A stretch of DNA of 64,000 nucleotides. Source: Fodinicurvata sediminis DSM 21159 (GTDB lineage Bacteria > Pseudomonadota > Alphaproteobacteria > Kiloniellales > DSM-21159). The first letter of the stretch is position 1. Every line of letters starts with the position of its first letter. The DNA is taken from the NCBI RefSeq assembly GCF_000420625.1, contig NZ_ATVH01000020.1:62001-126000 (forward strand). Reading direction: 5' to 3'. Made by a program: the position numbers and the translations under genes. Of the stretch, positions 25,207 to 34,789 are shown one piece after another. The notes under the pieces were generated by a model that saw only the letters and a program-made list of their open reading frames with translations, ran no database searches and was not told where the DNA came from.

Positions 25207-28005
25207 TCAGGTCTGTGCCTGGGCGGTCTGTCCGCTTTCCCGCGGACGGCGTCTGCGCTGCAGGTACCAGACTCCGCCGACCAGAAGGAGCGCGGGGACC
25301 AGCATGATTTCCCCTGGCGGGCGATCCGGATTGGGCAGCAGGACAGAGGTGACGGTGAAGCCGAAGCCGATGTTGAAGTCACTGGCCTCGCTGCCCTGGG
25401 TCACGCGGTCGATGCGCACTTGGTCGCCTGCGGTGGAGACATGGAGGCCGGTGTTTGCCGACAGCCGTTCCTCGGGGCTTTCTCCAGGCTCGCCCAGGTT
25501 CAGCATGATGGTCTTGGTGACCTCGTCGCCCATGTCGCTCAGCCCCTCGACCTCCATGCGCAGGTATCGGTTGGGCGGGGAGTTTTCGACGATCTCCATG
25601 AGCTGCGCCGGCGGTTGCGGCAGATAGGCTTCGGTGAACTGGTCCAGGAACAGCCCGGGGCGGAAGATCATCAGGGCCGCCAGCAACAAGGCGGCGCTTT
25701 CCCATATACGGCTCTTTGTGACGAAGAAGCCCTGAGTCGCGGCAGCGAAGATCAGCATGGCCAGCTGGGCCGTAACAGCCACCACGACCACATGGGTGAT
25801 ACTGTCGACCCCGATCAACAGAAGCTGCGTGTTGAAGATAAAGATGAACGGCAGGATGACCGTGCGCAGGCTGTAGTAGAAAGCCTGGAAACCGGTCTTG
25901 ATCGGGTCACCGCGCGATATGGCCGCTGCCGCGAAAGAAGCCAGCCCAACCGGTGGCGTGACGTCCGCCATGATGCCGAAATAGAAAACGAAGAGGTGCA
26001 CGGCGATGAGCGGCACGACCAGGCCGTTCTGAGGACCCAACTCGACAATCACCGGCGCCATGATGGTGGCGACCACGATGTAGTTGGCCGTAGTCGGCAG
26101 GCCCATGCCAAGGACGAGGCAGAGCACGGCGGTGAGGATCAGCATGATCATCAGGTTGCCGCCGGAGATGTTTTCCACAACACCAGCCAGGACCTGGCTC
26201 AACCCCGTCTGGGCCACCACACCGACGATGATGCCGGCGGTGGCCGTGGCGACGGCAATGCCAACCATGTTACGGGCTCCGGCAATGAAGCCGGCGACCA
26301 GGTCCTCGACGCCCGCCCAGGCGGCCCGTCCGACACTGCCGGCCTGGCGGAAGACGGCCAGGATGGGGCGCTGGGTCAGCAGGATGAAGATCATGAAGGC
26401 CACGGCATAGAAGGCCGAGAGCCCCGGCGAGAGCCGCTCGATCATCAGGCACCAGATCAGGATCACCACCGGTAGCAGGAAGTAGAGGCCGGACTTGACC
26501 GTGGGGCCTGCCTCGGGAAGTTGCAGGATCGGCGCATTGGGGTCATCCATGTGCAGTTCCGGCACCCGTGACGCCTGCCAGAGCAGCGCCAGGTAGGCGG
26601 CAAGCACCAGCAGCAGGATGACGATCAGCGAGGCTTCGCCCGCCACCACCTTGATCCAGCCGATGCCGTAGTAGACCAGTCCGGAGAGGATGATCAGGCT
26701 GGTGACGGTGATGCCCACCCGCAGCAGCGTGCCCATCAGCGTGGTTGGATTGCGTTTCGGCAGGCCTTGAAGGCCCATCTTCAGGGCCTCGAGATGGACG
26801 ATGTAGAGCAGCGCCACATAGGTGATGACGGCCGGCAGAAAGGCATGCTTGATGATCTGGATGTAGGGGATGCCCACGTACTCGATCATCAGGAAGGCGG
26901 CCGCGCCCATGACCGGCGGCATGATCTGGCCGTTCACGGAACTGGAGACCTCGATTGCGCCCGCCTGTTCGGGCCTGTAGCCAACCCGCTTCATCAGGGG
27001 AATGGTGAAGGTGCCTGTGGTCACGGTGTTGGCGATGGAGGATCCGGAGATGATGCCGGTCATCCCCGAGGAGACCACGGCCGCCTTGGCGGGTCCGCCC
27101 CGCATGTGACCCAGGAAGGCGAAGGCAACCTGGATGAAGTAGTTGCCGGCCCCGGCCTTGTCGAGCATCGAGCCAAAGAGCACGAAGAGGAACACGAAAC
27201 TGGTGGAAACCCCCAGCGCAATGCCGAACACGCCTTCCTGTGTCAGCCATTGCTGGGAGGCCATGCGACTGAAGGAGGCGCCCCCGTGGGCGATCATGTC
27301 CGGCATGTAGGGTCCGGCGAAGGCATAGACCAGGAAGACCGCCGCGATGCTCGTCAGCGCCGGCCCCAGGGAGCGGCGCGAGGCCTCGAGCAGCAGGATC
27401 ATGCCGATTCCTGAGACCACGAGGTCCGCCAGGATCGGTGCGCCCGGGCGCTGGGTCAGCTGCTCGTAGAAGACGAAGAGATAGAGAACACTGGCCACCG
27501 CCAGCAGCGCCAACAGCCAGTCCATCAGGGGAATGCGGCTGAGCGGGGCCGGACGAAAGGACGCCAGGCAGACAAGCAGGGCGGTCAGGCCGGTCGCTGC
27601 GAATATGACGGCGCGTGCACCGTCACCGCCCAGAAACGCCATGGCCGCGTAAACGAGCGTGACCAGGCCGCCGATACCGAAAATGCTGCTGAAGATAGGG
27701 TAGCCACGCGCCGTGCTGATCATGCCCGGGAAGGACAGGAAGGCCAGGAAAATGGCGAAGGCCAGATGGATGGAGCGGGCCTGCGTGGAGTTGAAGAGGC
27801 CGAAGCCGACAATGAAGGGCAGGGGCGAGGCGATCCAGACCTGGAAGGCCGACCAGAGAAAGGCCACCGTGAGGATGAGGCGCTTGGGAAAGCCTTCGGG
27901 CACGCGGGCGCCGGTTTCAACCTTGGCGACCAGATCCTGTGCCGCGTCCGGGGAATTTGCCGTGCTCTGGGAAGCTTGCGTTCCGCCCGTGTCGCTGTTC
28001 GTCAT
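25207..28005 (-). CDS. TRAP transporter permease, fused small and large subunits (TAXI-type)
   Basis: 932 residues with roughly 18-20 hydrophobic segments. The first approximately 200 residues form the 4-TM small subunit and the rest the 12-TM DctM-like large subunit, with family motifs such as SGSSIANTVTTGTFTIPLMK and GLPTTANYIVVATIMAPV. The last approximately 130 residues form an extra non-membrane domain followed by a terminal hydrophobic anchor (VPALLLVGGVWYL). TRAP systems import organic acids or similar solutes using the sodium gradient. The TAXI binding protein is encoded upstream and Usp downstream. Confidence 0.93.
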   Translation of the reverse strand: MTNSDTGGTQASQSTANSPDAAQDLVAKVETGARVPEGFPKRLILTVAFLWSAFQVWIASPLPFIVGFGLFNSTQARSIHLAFAIFLAFLSFPGMISTARGYPIFSSIFGIGGLVTLVYAAMAFLGGDGARAVIFAATGLTALLVCLASFRPAPLSRIPLMDWLLALLAVASVLYLFVFYEQLTQRPGAPILADLVVSGIGMILLLEASRRSLGPALTSIAAVFLVYAFAGPYMPDMIAHGGASFSRMASQQWLTQEGVFGIALGVSTSFVFLFVLFGSMLDKAGAGNYFIQVAFAFLGHMRGGPAKAAVVSSGMTGIISGSSIANTVTTGTFTIPLMKRVGYRPEQAGAIEVSSSVNGQIMPPVMGAAAFLMIEYVGIPYIQIIKHAFLPAVITYVALLYIVHLEALKMGLQGLPKRNPTTLMGTLLRVGITVTSLIILSGLVYYGIGWIKVVAGEASLIVILLLVLAAYLALLWQASRVPELHMDDPNAPILQLPEAGPTVKSGLYFLLPVVILIWCLMIERLSPGLSAFYAVAFMIFILLTQRPILAVFRQAGSVGRAAWAGVEDLVAGFIAGARNMVGIAVATATAGIIVGVVAQTGLSQVLAGVVENISGGNLMIMLILTAVLCLVLGMGLPTTANYIVVATIMAPVIVELGPQNGLVVPLIAVHLFVFYFGIMADVTPPVGLASFAAAAISRGDPIKTGFQAFYYSLRTVILPFIFIFNTQLLLIGVDSITHVVVVAVTAQLAMLIFAAATQGFFVTKSRIWESAALLLAALMIFRPGLFLDQFTEAYLPQPPAQLMEIVENSPPNRYLRMEVEGLSDMGDEVTKTIMLNLGEPGESPEERLSANTGLHVSTAGDQVRIDRVTQGSEASDFNIGFGFTVTSVLLPNPDRPPGEIMLVPALLLVGGVWYLQRRRRPRESGQTAQAQT

Positions 28006-28088
28006 GCCGTGCCCCGAATGTCTTCATTCCTTGACCCACCCGACTGCCTGACCAGGCCGGCATGGGGATGAATGAAAAACGGAAAAAG

Positions 28089-28117
28089 AACCGGAGACGC
28101 GGCAGGCGTCTCCGGTT
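28089..28117 (-). terminator. Intrinsic terminator/attenuator between TAXI binding protein and permease genes
   Basis: A 12-bp stem AACCGGAGACGC / GCGTCTCCGGTT with a 5-nt loop, followed on the minus strand by CTTTTTCC. It sits 13 bp after the binding-protein stop, so it probably lets the binding protein be made in excess of the permease. Confidence 0.8.
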
Positions 28118-28129
28118 CCAGATCAAAGC

Positions 28130-29116
28130 TTACTCTTCGAGGAGGCCTTCTTCCTCGAAGTACTTCTTGGCACCGTCATGCATTGGTGCGGAACTGCCGT
28201 CGTTGGCCATGGCGCTTGCGTCCAGGACTTCGAAAGCCGGGTGCAGGCCCTTGAAGGTGTCCAGGTTGTCGAAGACAGCCTTGGTCACCTGATAGACGGC
28301 ATCCTCGGGCACGTCGGCAGAAGTCACCAGCGTGGCGCCGACACCGAAGGTGTTCACGTCTTCCTCGTTGTTGTACATGCCGGCCGGAATGGTGGCGTTG
28401 AAGTAGTAGGGATATTCCTCGACCACCTGGTCGATGATTTCGCCTTCCACCGGCACCAGGACAGCGTCGCAGGTGGCGATCGGTTCCTCGATGGAACCGC
28501 TGGGGTGGCCGACGGAGAAGACGAAGGCGTCATAGTTGTTGTCGCAGAGCGCCTGCGCCTGTTCGCGGGACGGCAGTTCCGAGGCCTGCTCGAAGTCGTC
28601 CTGCGTCCAGCCGTGCTCTTCCATCAGCAGGTCCATGATGTTGCGCTGGCCGGAGCCCGGATTGCCGATGTTGACGCGCTTGCCCTTCAGGTCCTCGAAG
28701 CTCTCGATTCCGGCATCCGGACGGGCCACGACGGTGAAGGGCTCCGGATGCAGCGAGAAGACAGAACGCAGGTTCTCGTCAGGACCGGCGTCCTCCATGG
28801 CGCCCTCGCCGTTATAGGCAAAGTACTGCACGTCGGACTGGGCCACACCGAAATCCAGTTCGCCCTCGCGGATGGCGTTCACATTGAATACCGAGCCGCC
28901 GGTGCTTTCCGCAGAACAGCGGATGCCGTGTTCGGAGCGGCCCTGGTTGACCAGGCGGCAGATCGCGCCGCCGGCCGGATAGTAGACGCCGGTGACACCG
29001 CCGGTGCCGACGGTGATGAAGCGCTGGTCCTGAGCCTCTGCGTCAGGGGTTGTCAGGCCTCCGTAGGCACCGGCCGCAAGCGCGGCAACGGCAGCTGTGA
29101 GTGCGATTTTCTTCAT
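28130..29116 (-). CDS. TAXI family TRAP transporter solute-binding protein
   Basis: 328 residues. A signal peptide ([19 protein letters not shown]) is followed by [20 protein letters not shown], the opening motif of TAXI (TRAP-associated extracytoplasmic immunogenic) proteins. The conserved [20 protein letters not shown] is the ligand-cleft segment. TAXI proteins bind glutamate or related carboxylates in some species. The ligand here is unknown. The gene is the first of the TRAP operon and is separated from the permease by a terminator-like hairpin. Confidence 0.93.
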   Translation of the reverse strand: MKKIALTAAVAALAAGAYGGLTTPDAEAQDQRFITVGTGGVTGVYYPAGGAICRLVNQGRSEHGIRCSAESTGGSVFNVNAIREGELDFGVAQSDVQYFAYNGEGAMEDAGPDENLRSVFSLHPEPFTVVARPDAGIESFEDLKGKRVNIGNPGSGQRNIMDLLMEEHGWTQDDFEQASELPSREQAQALCDNNYDAFVFSVGHPSGSIEEPIATCDAVLVPVEGEIIDQVVEEYPYYFNATIPAGMYNNEEDVNTFGVGATLVTSADVPEDAVYQVTKAVFDNLDTFKGLHPAFEVLDASAMANDGSSAPMHDGAKKYFEEEGLLEE

Positions 29117-29532
29117 TTCCGTATCCTTCTTTACTGCTGAATCCTGATATCGGAGAGCCCGTGATACAGTCGGCCGTGGTCAGGCCGACGCCTGCCGGCA
29201 GCAGGCTGTCCGCGATGGGCCGGAAGGAATGCGAAGTGTTTCGCCAAGCAACCGCATGACAGCGGCGCTCCCGGATCGCGTCTGGATAGCGGTTTTCCAC
29301 CTATGGTCATGGCTTCTGCCGGCGTTTCCCAAGGCTCACCTGTTCTCTATCGTTGTTCGGCGGCATCTTCTGCGCCGCCTTTCAAGGTAAAATTAAACAC
29401 CTTTTTTGCTCCGGCGCTACCCCCAAATGCAGCACGCATGCCCGCTGGGGCAAAGGCGTCCGGATGGCTGGAATCTGCAATCTAAAGGAGAGGTTGTAAA
29501 CAGTCGTCCTGGTTCGGCGCGCTTCCGAGCCT
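29117..29532. other. Intergenic region upstream of the TAXI gene
   Basis: No credible gene. It must hold the TRAP operon promoter and the end of the BKACE transcript. One hairpin, GGCGGC-9 nt-GCCGCC at about 29363-29383, lacks a U-tract on the relevant strand. No confident promoter pair was picked. Confidence 0.5.
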
Positions 29533-30378
29533 TCAGCTTTCCTGCGGCCCGGCCAGCATTTTCCGTGCCATGGCGGCGTCAGCCAGCGGGCGGCCCATGG
29601 CCTCTGCAGCCTCGGCGGCTGCACGCACCAGGGCTGCGTTGTCGGGGGCGGTCTCGCCGTGTGGCAGACGCATGTTGTTCTCGAACCCGATACGCGCATG
29701 CCCGCCCAGGGCGGCGGCAGCTCCGGCACAGGCACATTCCCGCGGTCCAAACGCGCAGACGGCCCAGCGGAAGCCCTTGCTGTTGGCCTGGACAAAGGGC
29801 AGCAGATCCAGGGGGTGCGACGTCATGTCCTTGCTGTAGCGCCCCAGTACGAAAAGTACGAAAGGATGGCGAGAAGGAATGAGGCCACGTTCGGCCAGGT
29901 CGTTGAAGCGCAGGACATCCTCGGCGTCGTAGAGAATAAACTGCGGCAGGATCCCGGCCTCGTCCATCCAGGACAGGAAGGCGGCGGCCTCGTCTTCTGC
30001 GTCGGCATCCGGGATGAGTTCACGCACGGCCAGGCTGACAGCCTCGGGTTCCACGGCGCGCACGCAGTCCATCTGCTGCTGGCGGTCATAGATGCCAACG
30101 GCCTCGGTGGTGATCTGCAGGATCATGTCCTGGCCAACTGCTTCGCGTACCGCAGCTGCGGCTTCGCGATAGCGCCCGGGATCCAGGCTGTGCCGTTCAT
30201 CGGCGTCGCGCACATGCAGGTGCAGCAGGCTGGCACCCGCCGCGCAACTGGCGCGGGCCGTTTCGGCAAGCTCCTCGGGGGTGATGGGCAGTTTCGGGTG
30301 ATCTTCCTTGGTCTTGCGTGCACCGTTGGGGGCAACGGCCAGGATCAGCGGTTCCCAGGCGTCCTGTGTCTGGCTCAT
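29533..30378 (-). CDS. BKACE family (DUF849) beta-keto acid cleavage enzyme
   Basis: 281 residues from an ATG that overlaps the aminotransferase stop by 4 bp (ATGA). The opening LAVAPNGARKTKEDHPKLP and the metal-binding LLHLHVRDADERHSLDP are diagnostic of BKACE enzymes. These use Zn2+ to cleave a beta-keto acid with acetyl-CoA into acetoacetate and a CoA ester; 3-keto-5-aminohexanoate is the founding substrate. The substrate here is unknown. Coupling to an aminotransferase suggests an amino-keto acid pathway. Confidence 0.88.
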   Translation of the reverse strand: MSQTQDAWEPLILAVAPNGARKTKEDHPKLPITPEELAETARASCAAGASLLHLHVRDADERHSLDPGRYREAAAAVREAVGQDMILQITTEAVGIYDRQQQMDCVRAVEPEAVSLAVRELIPDADAEDEAAAFLSWMDEAGILPQFILYDAEDVLRFNDLAERGLIPSRHPFVLFVLGRYSKDMTSHPLDLLPFVQANSKGFRWAVCAFGPRECACAGAAAALGGHARIGFENNMRLPHGETAPDNAALVRAAAEAAEAMGRPLADAAMARKMLAGPQES

Positions 30379-31715
30379 GCGCCCGCTCCGATCTCTTTCA
30401 GCGCGTCCTGGATGGCGGCCTCCAGGCGGTCCTGGATTTCCTGGACCTGCTGCGCGCCGATGATGAAGGGTGGCGCCAGCAGGATGTGGTCGCCGTCCTG
30501 GCCGTTCCTGGTGCCGCCGTTGGGATAGCACATCAGCCCGTGCTCCATGGCCTTGGCCTTGATGCGGGCAAAGAGCTTGTGGGCCGGAGCGAAAGGCTGC
30601 TTCGTCGCGCGATCCTGGACCAACTCTATGCCGAGGAAGAGCCCACGTCCCCGTATATCGCCGATATGGGGATGGTTGCCGAAACGCGCCTCGAGCCCCT
30701 GGCGCAGCTTCGCGCCCTGTGTCTGCACGTTCTCCAGCAGGCCCTCGCGTTCGATGGTGCGCTGGACTTCCAGGGCGCCGGCACAGGCGGTGGCATGGCC
30801 GATGTAGGTGAAGCCGTGCTGAAAGGCGCCGCTGCCGCCGACAATGGTGTCGTGGATCCTGTCCGACAGAAGGCAGGCGCCGATGGGTTGGTAGCCCGCG
30901 CCCAGGCCCTTGGCACAGGTCAGCAGGTCGGGCGCCACCCCGTCTTCCTCGCAGGCGAAGAGGCAGCCGGTGCGGCCCATGCCGCTCATGATCTCGTCCA
31001 GGATCAACAGGATGCCGTGACGATCACAGACCTCGCGAATCTTCCTGAAATAGCCGGGTACAGGTTCGACGGCGCCCAGGGTCGCGCCGACCACCGTTTC
31101 GGCCACGAAGGCGATCACGGTCTCGGGGCCCAGTTCGCGGATCTTCGCGTCCAGCTCGTCGGCCAGGCGCTGGGCATAGGCCTCCTCGCTCTCCTCGGCC
31201 GGCTGTTCGCGATAGGGATAGCAGGGCGAAACATGGTTGGCCGGCAGGAGGATGGGTTCATAGACCGCGCGGCGCCCGGGATTGCCGCCGATGGAAAGCG
31301 CACCCAGGGTGTTGCCGTGATAACTCTGCCGCCGGGCGATGAAATGCCGGCGTTGCGGCTCGCCCTTCTCGTAAAAATACTGCCGTGCCAGCTTCATGGC
31401 CGTCTCATTGGCTTCCGAGCCGCCGGAGACGAAATAGACCTTGTTGAGGTCGCCGGGCGCGCGGGCTGTCAGATGCGCGGCCAGGTCTTCGGAGGGCTGA
31501 TTGGCGAAGAACCCGGTGTGTGCGTAGGGCAGTTGGTCCAGCTGGGCCTTGATGGCCTCGACCACGGCCTTGTGGCTGTGGCCCAGGCAGGACACGGCCG
31601 CGCCGCCCGAAGCGTCCAGGTAGCGCTTGTTGTTGCTGTCGATCAGGTAGGGGCCGTCCCCGGCCACGGCGAGGGGCAGGGGCTGGCTTGGCTGGCGGTG
31701 CAGTATGGCTGTCAT
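30375..31715 (-). CDS. Class III PLP-dependent aminotransferase
   Basis: 446 residues, fold type I. The PLP-contacting motifs are VSGGSEANETAMKLARQYF, RRQSYHGNTLGALS and LILDEIMSGMGRTG, and the Schiff-base lysine is in LLTCAKGLGAGYQPIG. Relatives act on omega-amino groups of beta-alanine, GABA, taurine or similar compounds with pyruvate or 2-oxoglutarate. It starts 9 nt after the response regulator stop and overlaps the BKACE gene, forming a three-gene operon. The amino donor is unknown. Confidence 0.92.
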   Translation of the reverse strand: MTAILHRQPSQPLPLAVAGDGPYLIDSNNKRYLDASGGAAVSCLGHSHKAVVEAIKAQLDQLPYAHTGFFANQPSEDLAAHLTARAPGDLNKVYFVSGGSEANETAMKLARQYFYEKGEPQRRHFIARRQSYHGNTLGALSIGGNPGRRAVYEPILLPANHVSPCYPYREQPAEESEEAYAQRLADELDAKIRELGPETVIAFVAETVVGATLGAVEPVPGYFRKIREVCDRHGILLILDEIMSGMGRTGCLFACEEDGVAPDLLTCAKGLGAGYQPIGACLLSDRIHDTIVGGSGAFQHGFTYIGHATACAGALEVQRTIEREGLLENVQTQGAKLRQGLEARFGNHPHIGDIRGRGLFLGIELVQDRATKQPFAPAHKLFARIKAKAMEHGLMCYPNGGTRNGQDGDHILLAPPFIIGAQQVQEIQDRLEAAIQDALKEIGAGA

Positions 31716-31724
31716 GAGGAGAGC

Positions 31725-32819
31725 TTAGGCCGCCGGCGTTCCACCATCAAGTGCACCTTGGGGTAGCGTGGCCAGGGCCGTCAGCACCAGCGCGATCAGG
31801 TCGGCCTGTCGATTCGTGCCTGTCTTGTCGAAAAGATTGCGCAAATGGAAGGCCACCGTGGTCTGGGAGACGCCCAGATCACCGGCGATCTGGTCGGTGC
31901 GCCGGCCATGTGCCAGGGCGCGGGCGACCTCGCTTTCCGTGGGGGTCAGCTCGAAGAGTTCGGACAGGACGCTGCCGGGCAGTTCCGGCCGTCGTTCGGG
32001 ATCGGAGAGGAAGATCACGGCCAACGGATCGTCGCATCCTTCCCCGGCGACAGCGGGCAGCGCACAGGCAATGAGCAGCAGGTCGCGCCGGCCAGAGGGA
32101 CGCGGCACCGACAGGCTGGCGACCAGTTCCCGGCCCTGGCGCGCGGCCGAGCGACAGGATTCGAGCTGTTTGCGCAGCTGGCGATTCAGGTGCGCCGATC
32201 CGGTCTGCAGCTCCGGCGTGATTCGCAAGCCGTCATTCGCCTCGTGCAGGGCGCGTGCCGCCTGGTTGGTGAAAAGCCGCCCCTCGGCGCCGATCAGAAC
32301 CACGCCGAAGGCCAGCAGGTCGAGAATCCGGTGCAACCCACTGTGGTCTCCGGCGTTGGCCTTGGCCAGGGCAGCGCGAAGTGAGTCCAGTTCCTGCCCA
32401 AGCTTGCTGTTGATTCGCTGGACCTGCTGCAGGCGGGCCTCGATGCTGGCCAGCAGCAGGTCATAGTCGATGGGCTTCACCAGGTAGTCGTCGGCCCCTG
32501 CACGCTTGCCGCTGATAATCTCGTCGCGCTGATTCAGGGCGGTCAGGAAGACGAACGGGACATCGGCCAGGTCAGGGCGTTTGCTGCGCAGGTGGGCCAG
32601 CAGTTCATAGCCGTCGAGCTGGGGCATGGAGATATCGCAGAGGATCAGGTCGGGCCGCCGATTCTCCAGGGTGGCCAGGGCCTCGACTCCGTCTTCGGCG
32701 CCGATGGCGCGATAGCCGGCTGTGTGCAGCTCGTCGAGGATATCCTGACGCAGGTAGGGCTCATCCTCGATGCAGAGGATGGTGCCTCGCATCCCGGCCT
32801 GTTCCGTTTTCATCCCCAT
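31725..32819 (-). CDS. Response regulator with LuxR-type HTH output
   Basis: 364 residues from the ATG at 32819, which follows GGGAGGA. Receiver domain: CIEDEPYLRQD with acidic pocket, phosphoacceptor D62 in LILCDISMPQLDG, conserved lysine in YLVKPIDYD. The middle (residues about 160-240) resembles a PAS-like domain and the C-terminus (LTPTESEVARALAHGRRTDQ to ALATLP) is a LuxR/GerE HTH. It is the first gene of an operon with the aminotransferase and BKACE enzyme and probably controls them. No partner kinase is adjacent. Confidence 0.88.
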   Translation of the reverse strand: MGMKTEQAGMRGTILCIEDEPYLRQDILDELHTAGYRAIGAEDGVEALATLENRRPDLILCDISMPQLDGYELLAHLRSKRPDLADVPFVFLTALNQRDEIISGKRAGADDYLVKPIDYDLLLASIEARLQQVQRINSKLGQELDSLRAALAKANAGDHSGLHRILDLLAFGVVLIGAEGRLFTNQAARALHEANDGLRITPELQTGSAHLNRQLRKQLESCRSAARQGRELVASLSVPRPSGRRDLLLIACALPAVAGEGCDDPLAVIFLSDPERRPELPGSVLSELFELTPTESEVARALAHGRRTDQIAGDLGVSQTTVAFHLRNLFDKTGTNRQADLIALVLTALATLPQGALDGGTPAA

Positions 32820-32827
32820 TGGTCCTC

Positions 32828-32875
32828 CCTGAACCTTTCCCGGCTTGAACCTTTCCCGGCCTGAACCGCTCCCGG
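32828..32875 (-). repeat. Three 16-bp direct repeats in the response regulator leader
   Basis: Units at 32828-32843, 32844-32859 and 32860-32875 read (plus strand) CCTGAACCTTTCCCGG, CTTGAACCTTTCCCGG and CCTGAACCGCTCCCGG. They end 9 bp before the start codon, so they span the leader and overlap the ribosome binding region of the regulator gene. Confidence 0.75.
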
Positions 32876-33038
32876 GGGTCTTCCCAAACTATGGGGTATC
32901 TCTTTCGGGGTAGAGTTAGTCCGCAAAGTGCCTTCCAGGCAAGTCCCGCCTGCATGTTCCCCTTTAAACGAACGGGGACGCGTCTCTTTATAGTGCGTAG
33001 GATTCTCTTTTCCGAATCATGGGGGAAGAGAGGATACC

Positions 33039-34040
33039 ATGTGGGATTTCTCGGTTGGCCGGGCGCTTGGCCTGATGGGCCAGACCTTGCCATTCCTGTT
33101 GCTGCGCATTGCCGTCTATTTCGGCGTTGCGGTGGCCTATGTGCTGATGACGGGGGTCGGCGCCGGAGTCGGATGGGGCATCGGCGGCTTCGGCGATGCC
33201 GGTTTCCAGGCCGGCGCGACCTTCTGGGGCGGCCTGATCGGCTTTGGCATCGTCGGTGCCGTGATGTACTTCCTGCGTGAATACATCCTGTACATCGTGA
33301 AGGCCGGTCACATTGCCGTTCTGGTCAAGCTGCTGGACGGCGAGAAAATGCCGGAAGGCCGCTCGCAGATCGCCTATGCCCGCGAGGAGGTTACCAACCG
33401 TTTCGCCCAGGCCAGCGTGCTGTTCGGCGTGGACCAGTTGGTAAAGGGCGTACTGCGGGCGATCACGGGGCTGGTCCGCGGGATCGTGACCATCCTGCCG
33501 ATTCCCGGGGCTCAGCAGCTGGTCAGCATTCTGAAGGCTTTCCTGAAGATTGCCGTGGGATTCATAGACGAAGTAATTCTGGCCTATGCGATTCGCACCG
33601 GTTCGACCAATGCCTGGGGCTCGGCGCGCACCGGGCTAGTGCTCTATGCCCAGAACTACAAGCCCATGTTGAAGAACGCGGCCTGGCTGGCGTTGATCGT
33701 CTACGGCCTGTCCTTTGTCATCTTCCTCCTGATGCTGGCTCCGGCGGCCCTGGCCGTCTACCTGATTCCTGGCGCCTGGTCGGCGGGGGGGATCGTCTTC
33801 GCCCTCCTTTTTGCCTGGAGCGTGAAGGCCGCCATTCTGGAGCCCTTTGCGATTACCTGCATGATGGAGGTCTACTTCCGCACGATCGAGGATCAGACGC
33901 CGGATCCGGCCTGGGAGTCCAAGCTGGAACAGCTGTCAGGCAAGTTCGGCAAGCTGAAGGAAAAGGCCCGCGCCTATGGCGCCTCGACGGGCGATGCCGG
34001 GGACGGGGGCCTGGCACAAGCCAATCAGGGCGCCTCGTGA
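33039..34040 (+). CDS. Conserved multi-pass membrane protein of unknown function
   Basis: 333 residues; I do not recognise the family. Glycine-rich hydrophobic segments are seen at about 14-50 (LPFLLLRIAVYFGVAVAYVL), 63-80, 138-160 and 215-280 (LALIVYGLSFVIFLLMLAPA). The C-terminal 45 residues are charged and end in a low-complexity tail. A strong GAGAGGA site precedes the ATG. It is divergent from the response regulator and lies in its own transcription unit ahead of the sensor pair. Confidence 0.7.
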   Translation: MWDFSVGRALGLMGQTLPFLLLRIAVYFGVAVAYVLMTGVGAGVGWGIGGFGDAGFQAGATFWGGLIGFGIVGAVMYFLREYILYIVKAGHIAVLVKLLDGEKMPEGRSQIAYAREEVTNRFAQASVLFGVDQLVKGVLRAITGLVRGIVTILPIPGAQQLVSILKAFLKIAVGFIDEVILAYAIRTGSTNAWGSARTGLVLYAQNYKPMLKNAAWLALIVYGLSFVIFLLMLAPAALAVYLIPGAWSAGGIVFALLFAWSVKAAILEPFAITCMMEVYFRTIEDQTPDPAWESKLEQLSGKFGKLKEKARAYGASTGDAGDGGLAQANQGAS

Positions 34041-34216
34041 GGCCTTTCGCCGGGCGGAGCCAGGTGCTCCGCCCGGCGGCGGCGCACTTTCTCATTCCAT
34101 AGATGGCTCCTGTCCCAGCTGGATCTTCAAGCGGCCGGCAGGCGTGGACAGGCCTGCCGGATTCTGCTGTTCTGAACGGAAGATATCAATAATCCGTCAG
34201 ATAGCGGGAGGAAGGC

Positions 34217-34789
34217 ATGTCGTCTGTTCGCATAAGGAAACTGCGCGCGGTGAAGGAAACCGAAAGGGGCCGGTTCCATGCCCTGGCATTTTTTCCGACC
34301 GTGGTTTTGACGATGATGCTGGCGATGGGGGCTGTGTCTGCTGGTGCTTCTGAACTGCCCAGTCCCACGGGAGAGGTCCTGCTGACCGTGACCGGCAACA
34401 TCGGGCAGACGAATGACGGTGACAGGGCGCTTTTCGACAGGGAGATGCTGGAGACCCTGCCGTCGCAGACGCTGGAGACCCGCACCGTGGTGACCGACGG
34501 TGTGAAAACCTTCGACGGAGTCCTGATGCGCGACCTGCTGGCATGGGTAGAGGCCGAGGGCGAGACCGTCACGGCCAGCGCGCTGAACGACTATGTCATC
34601 GAGATTCCCATGGAGGATTTCCACGACTTCGACGTTGTGGCGGCAACGCACATGGACGGCGAACGTCTCTCGCCACGCGACAAGGGCCCCTTGTGGATCG
34701 TCTATCCACGCGACGATCACGAGGAACTGCAGGATATCCGCTATGACTACCGTTGGGTCTGGCAGCTGATTCAGCTCGAGATCGAATGA
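34217..34789 (+). CDS. Secreted protein with oxidoreductase molybdopterin-binding (SUOX-like) fold, no cysteine
   Basis: 190 residues with a signal or anchor segment at about 22-43 (LAFFPTVVLTMMLAMGAVSA). The remainder, with FDREMLETLPSQTLETRTV, DGVLMRDLLAWVEAEG and RDKGPLWIVYPRDD, is the short form of the SUOX/molybdopterin-binding domain. In true enzymes a cysteine ligates molybdenum; this protein has no cysteine at all, so it cannot use that ligand. Its stop overlaps the following histidine kinase start (ATGA). I infer a sensory or accessory partner of that kinase rather than an enzyme. Confidence 0.75.
   Translation: MSSVRIRKLRAVKETERGRFHALAFFPTVVLTMMLAMGAVSAGASELPSPTGEVLLTVTGNIGQTNDGDRALFDREMLETLPSQTLETRTVVTDGVKTFDGVLMRDLLAWVEAEGETVTASALNDYVIEIPMEDFHDFDVVAATHMDGERLSPRDKGPLWIVYPRDDHEELQDIRYDYRWVWQLIQLEIE

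Noticed and set aside
29303-29485. Small plus-strand frame upstream of the TAXI gene
   Set aside because: No ribosome binding site, no recognisable motif, and composition of intergenic DNA.
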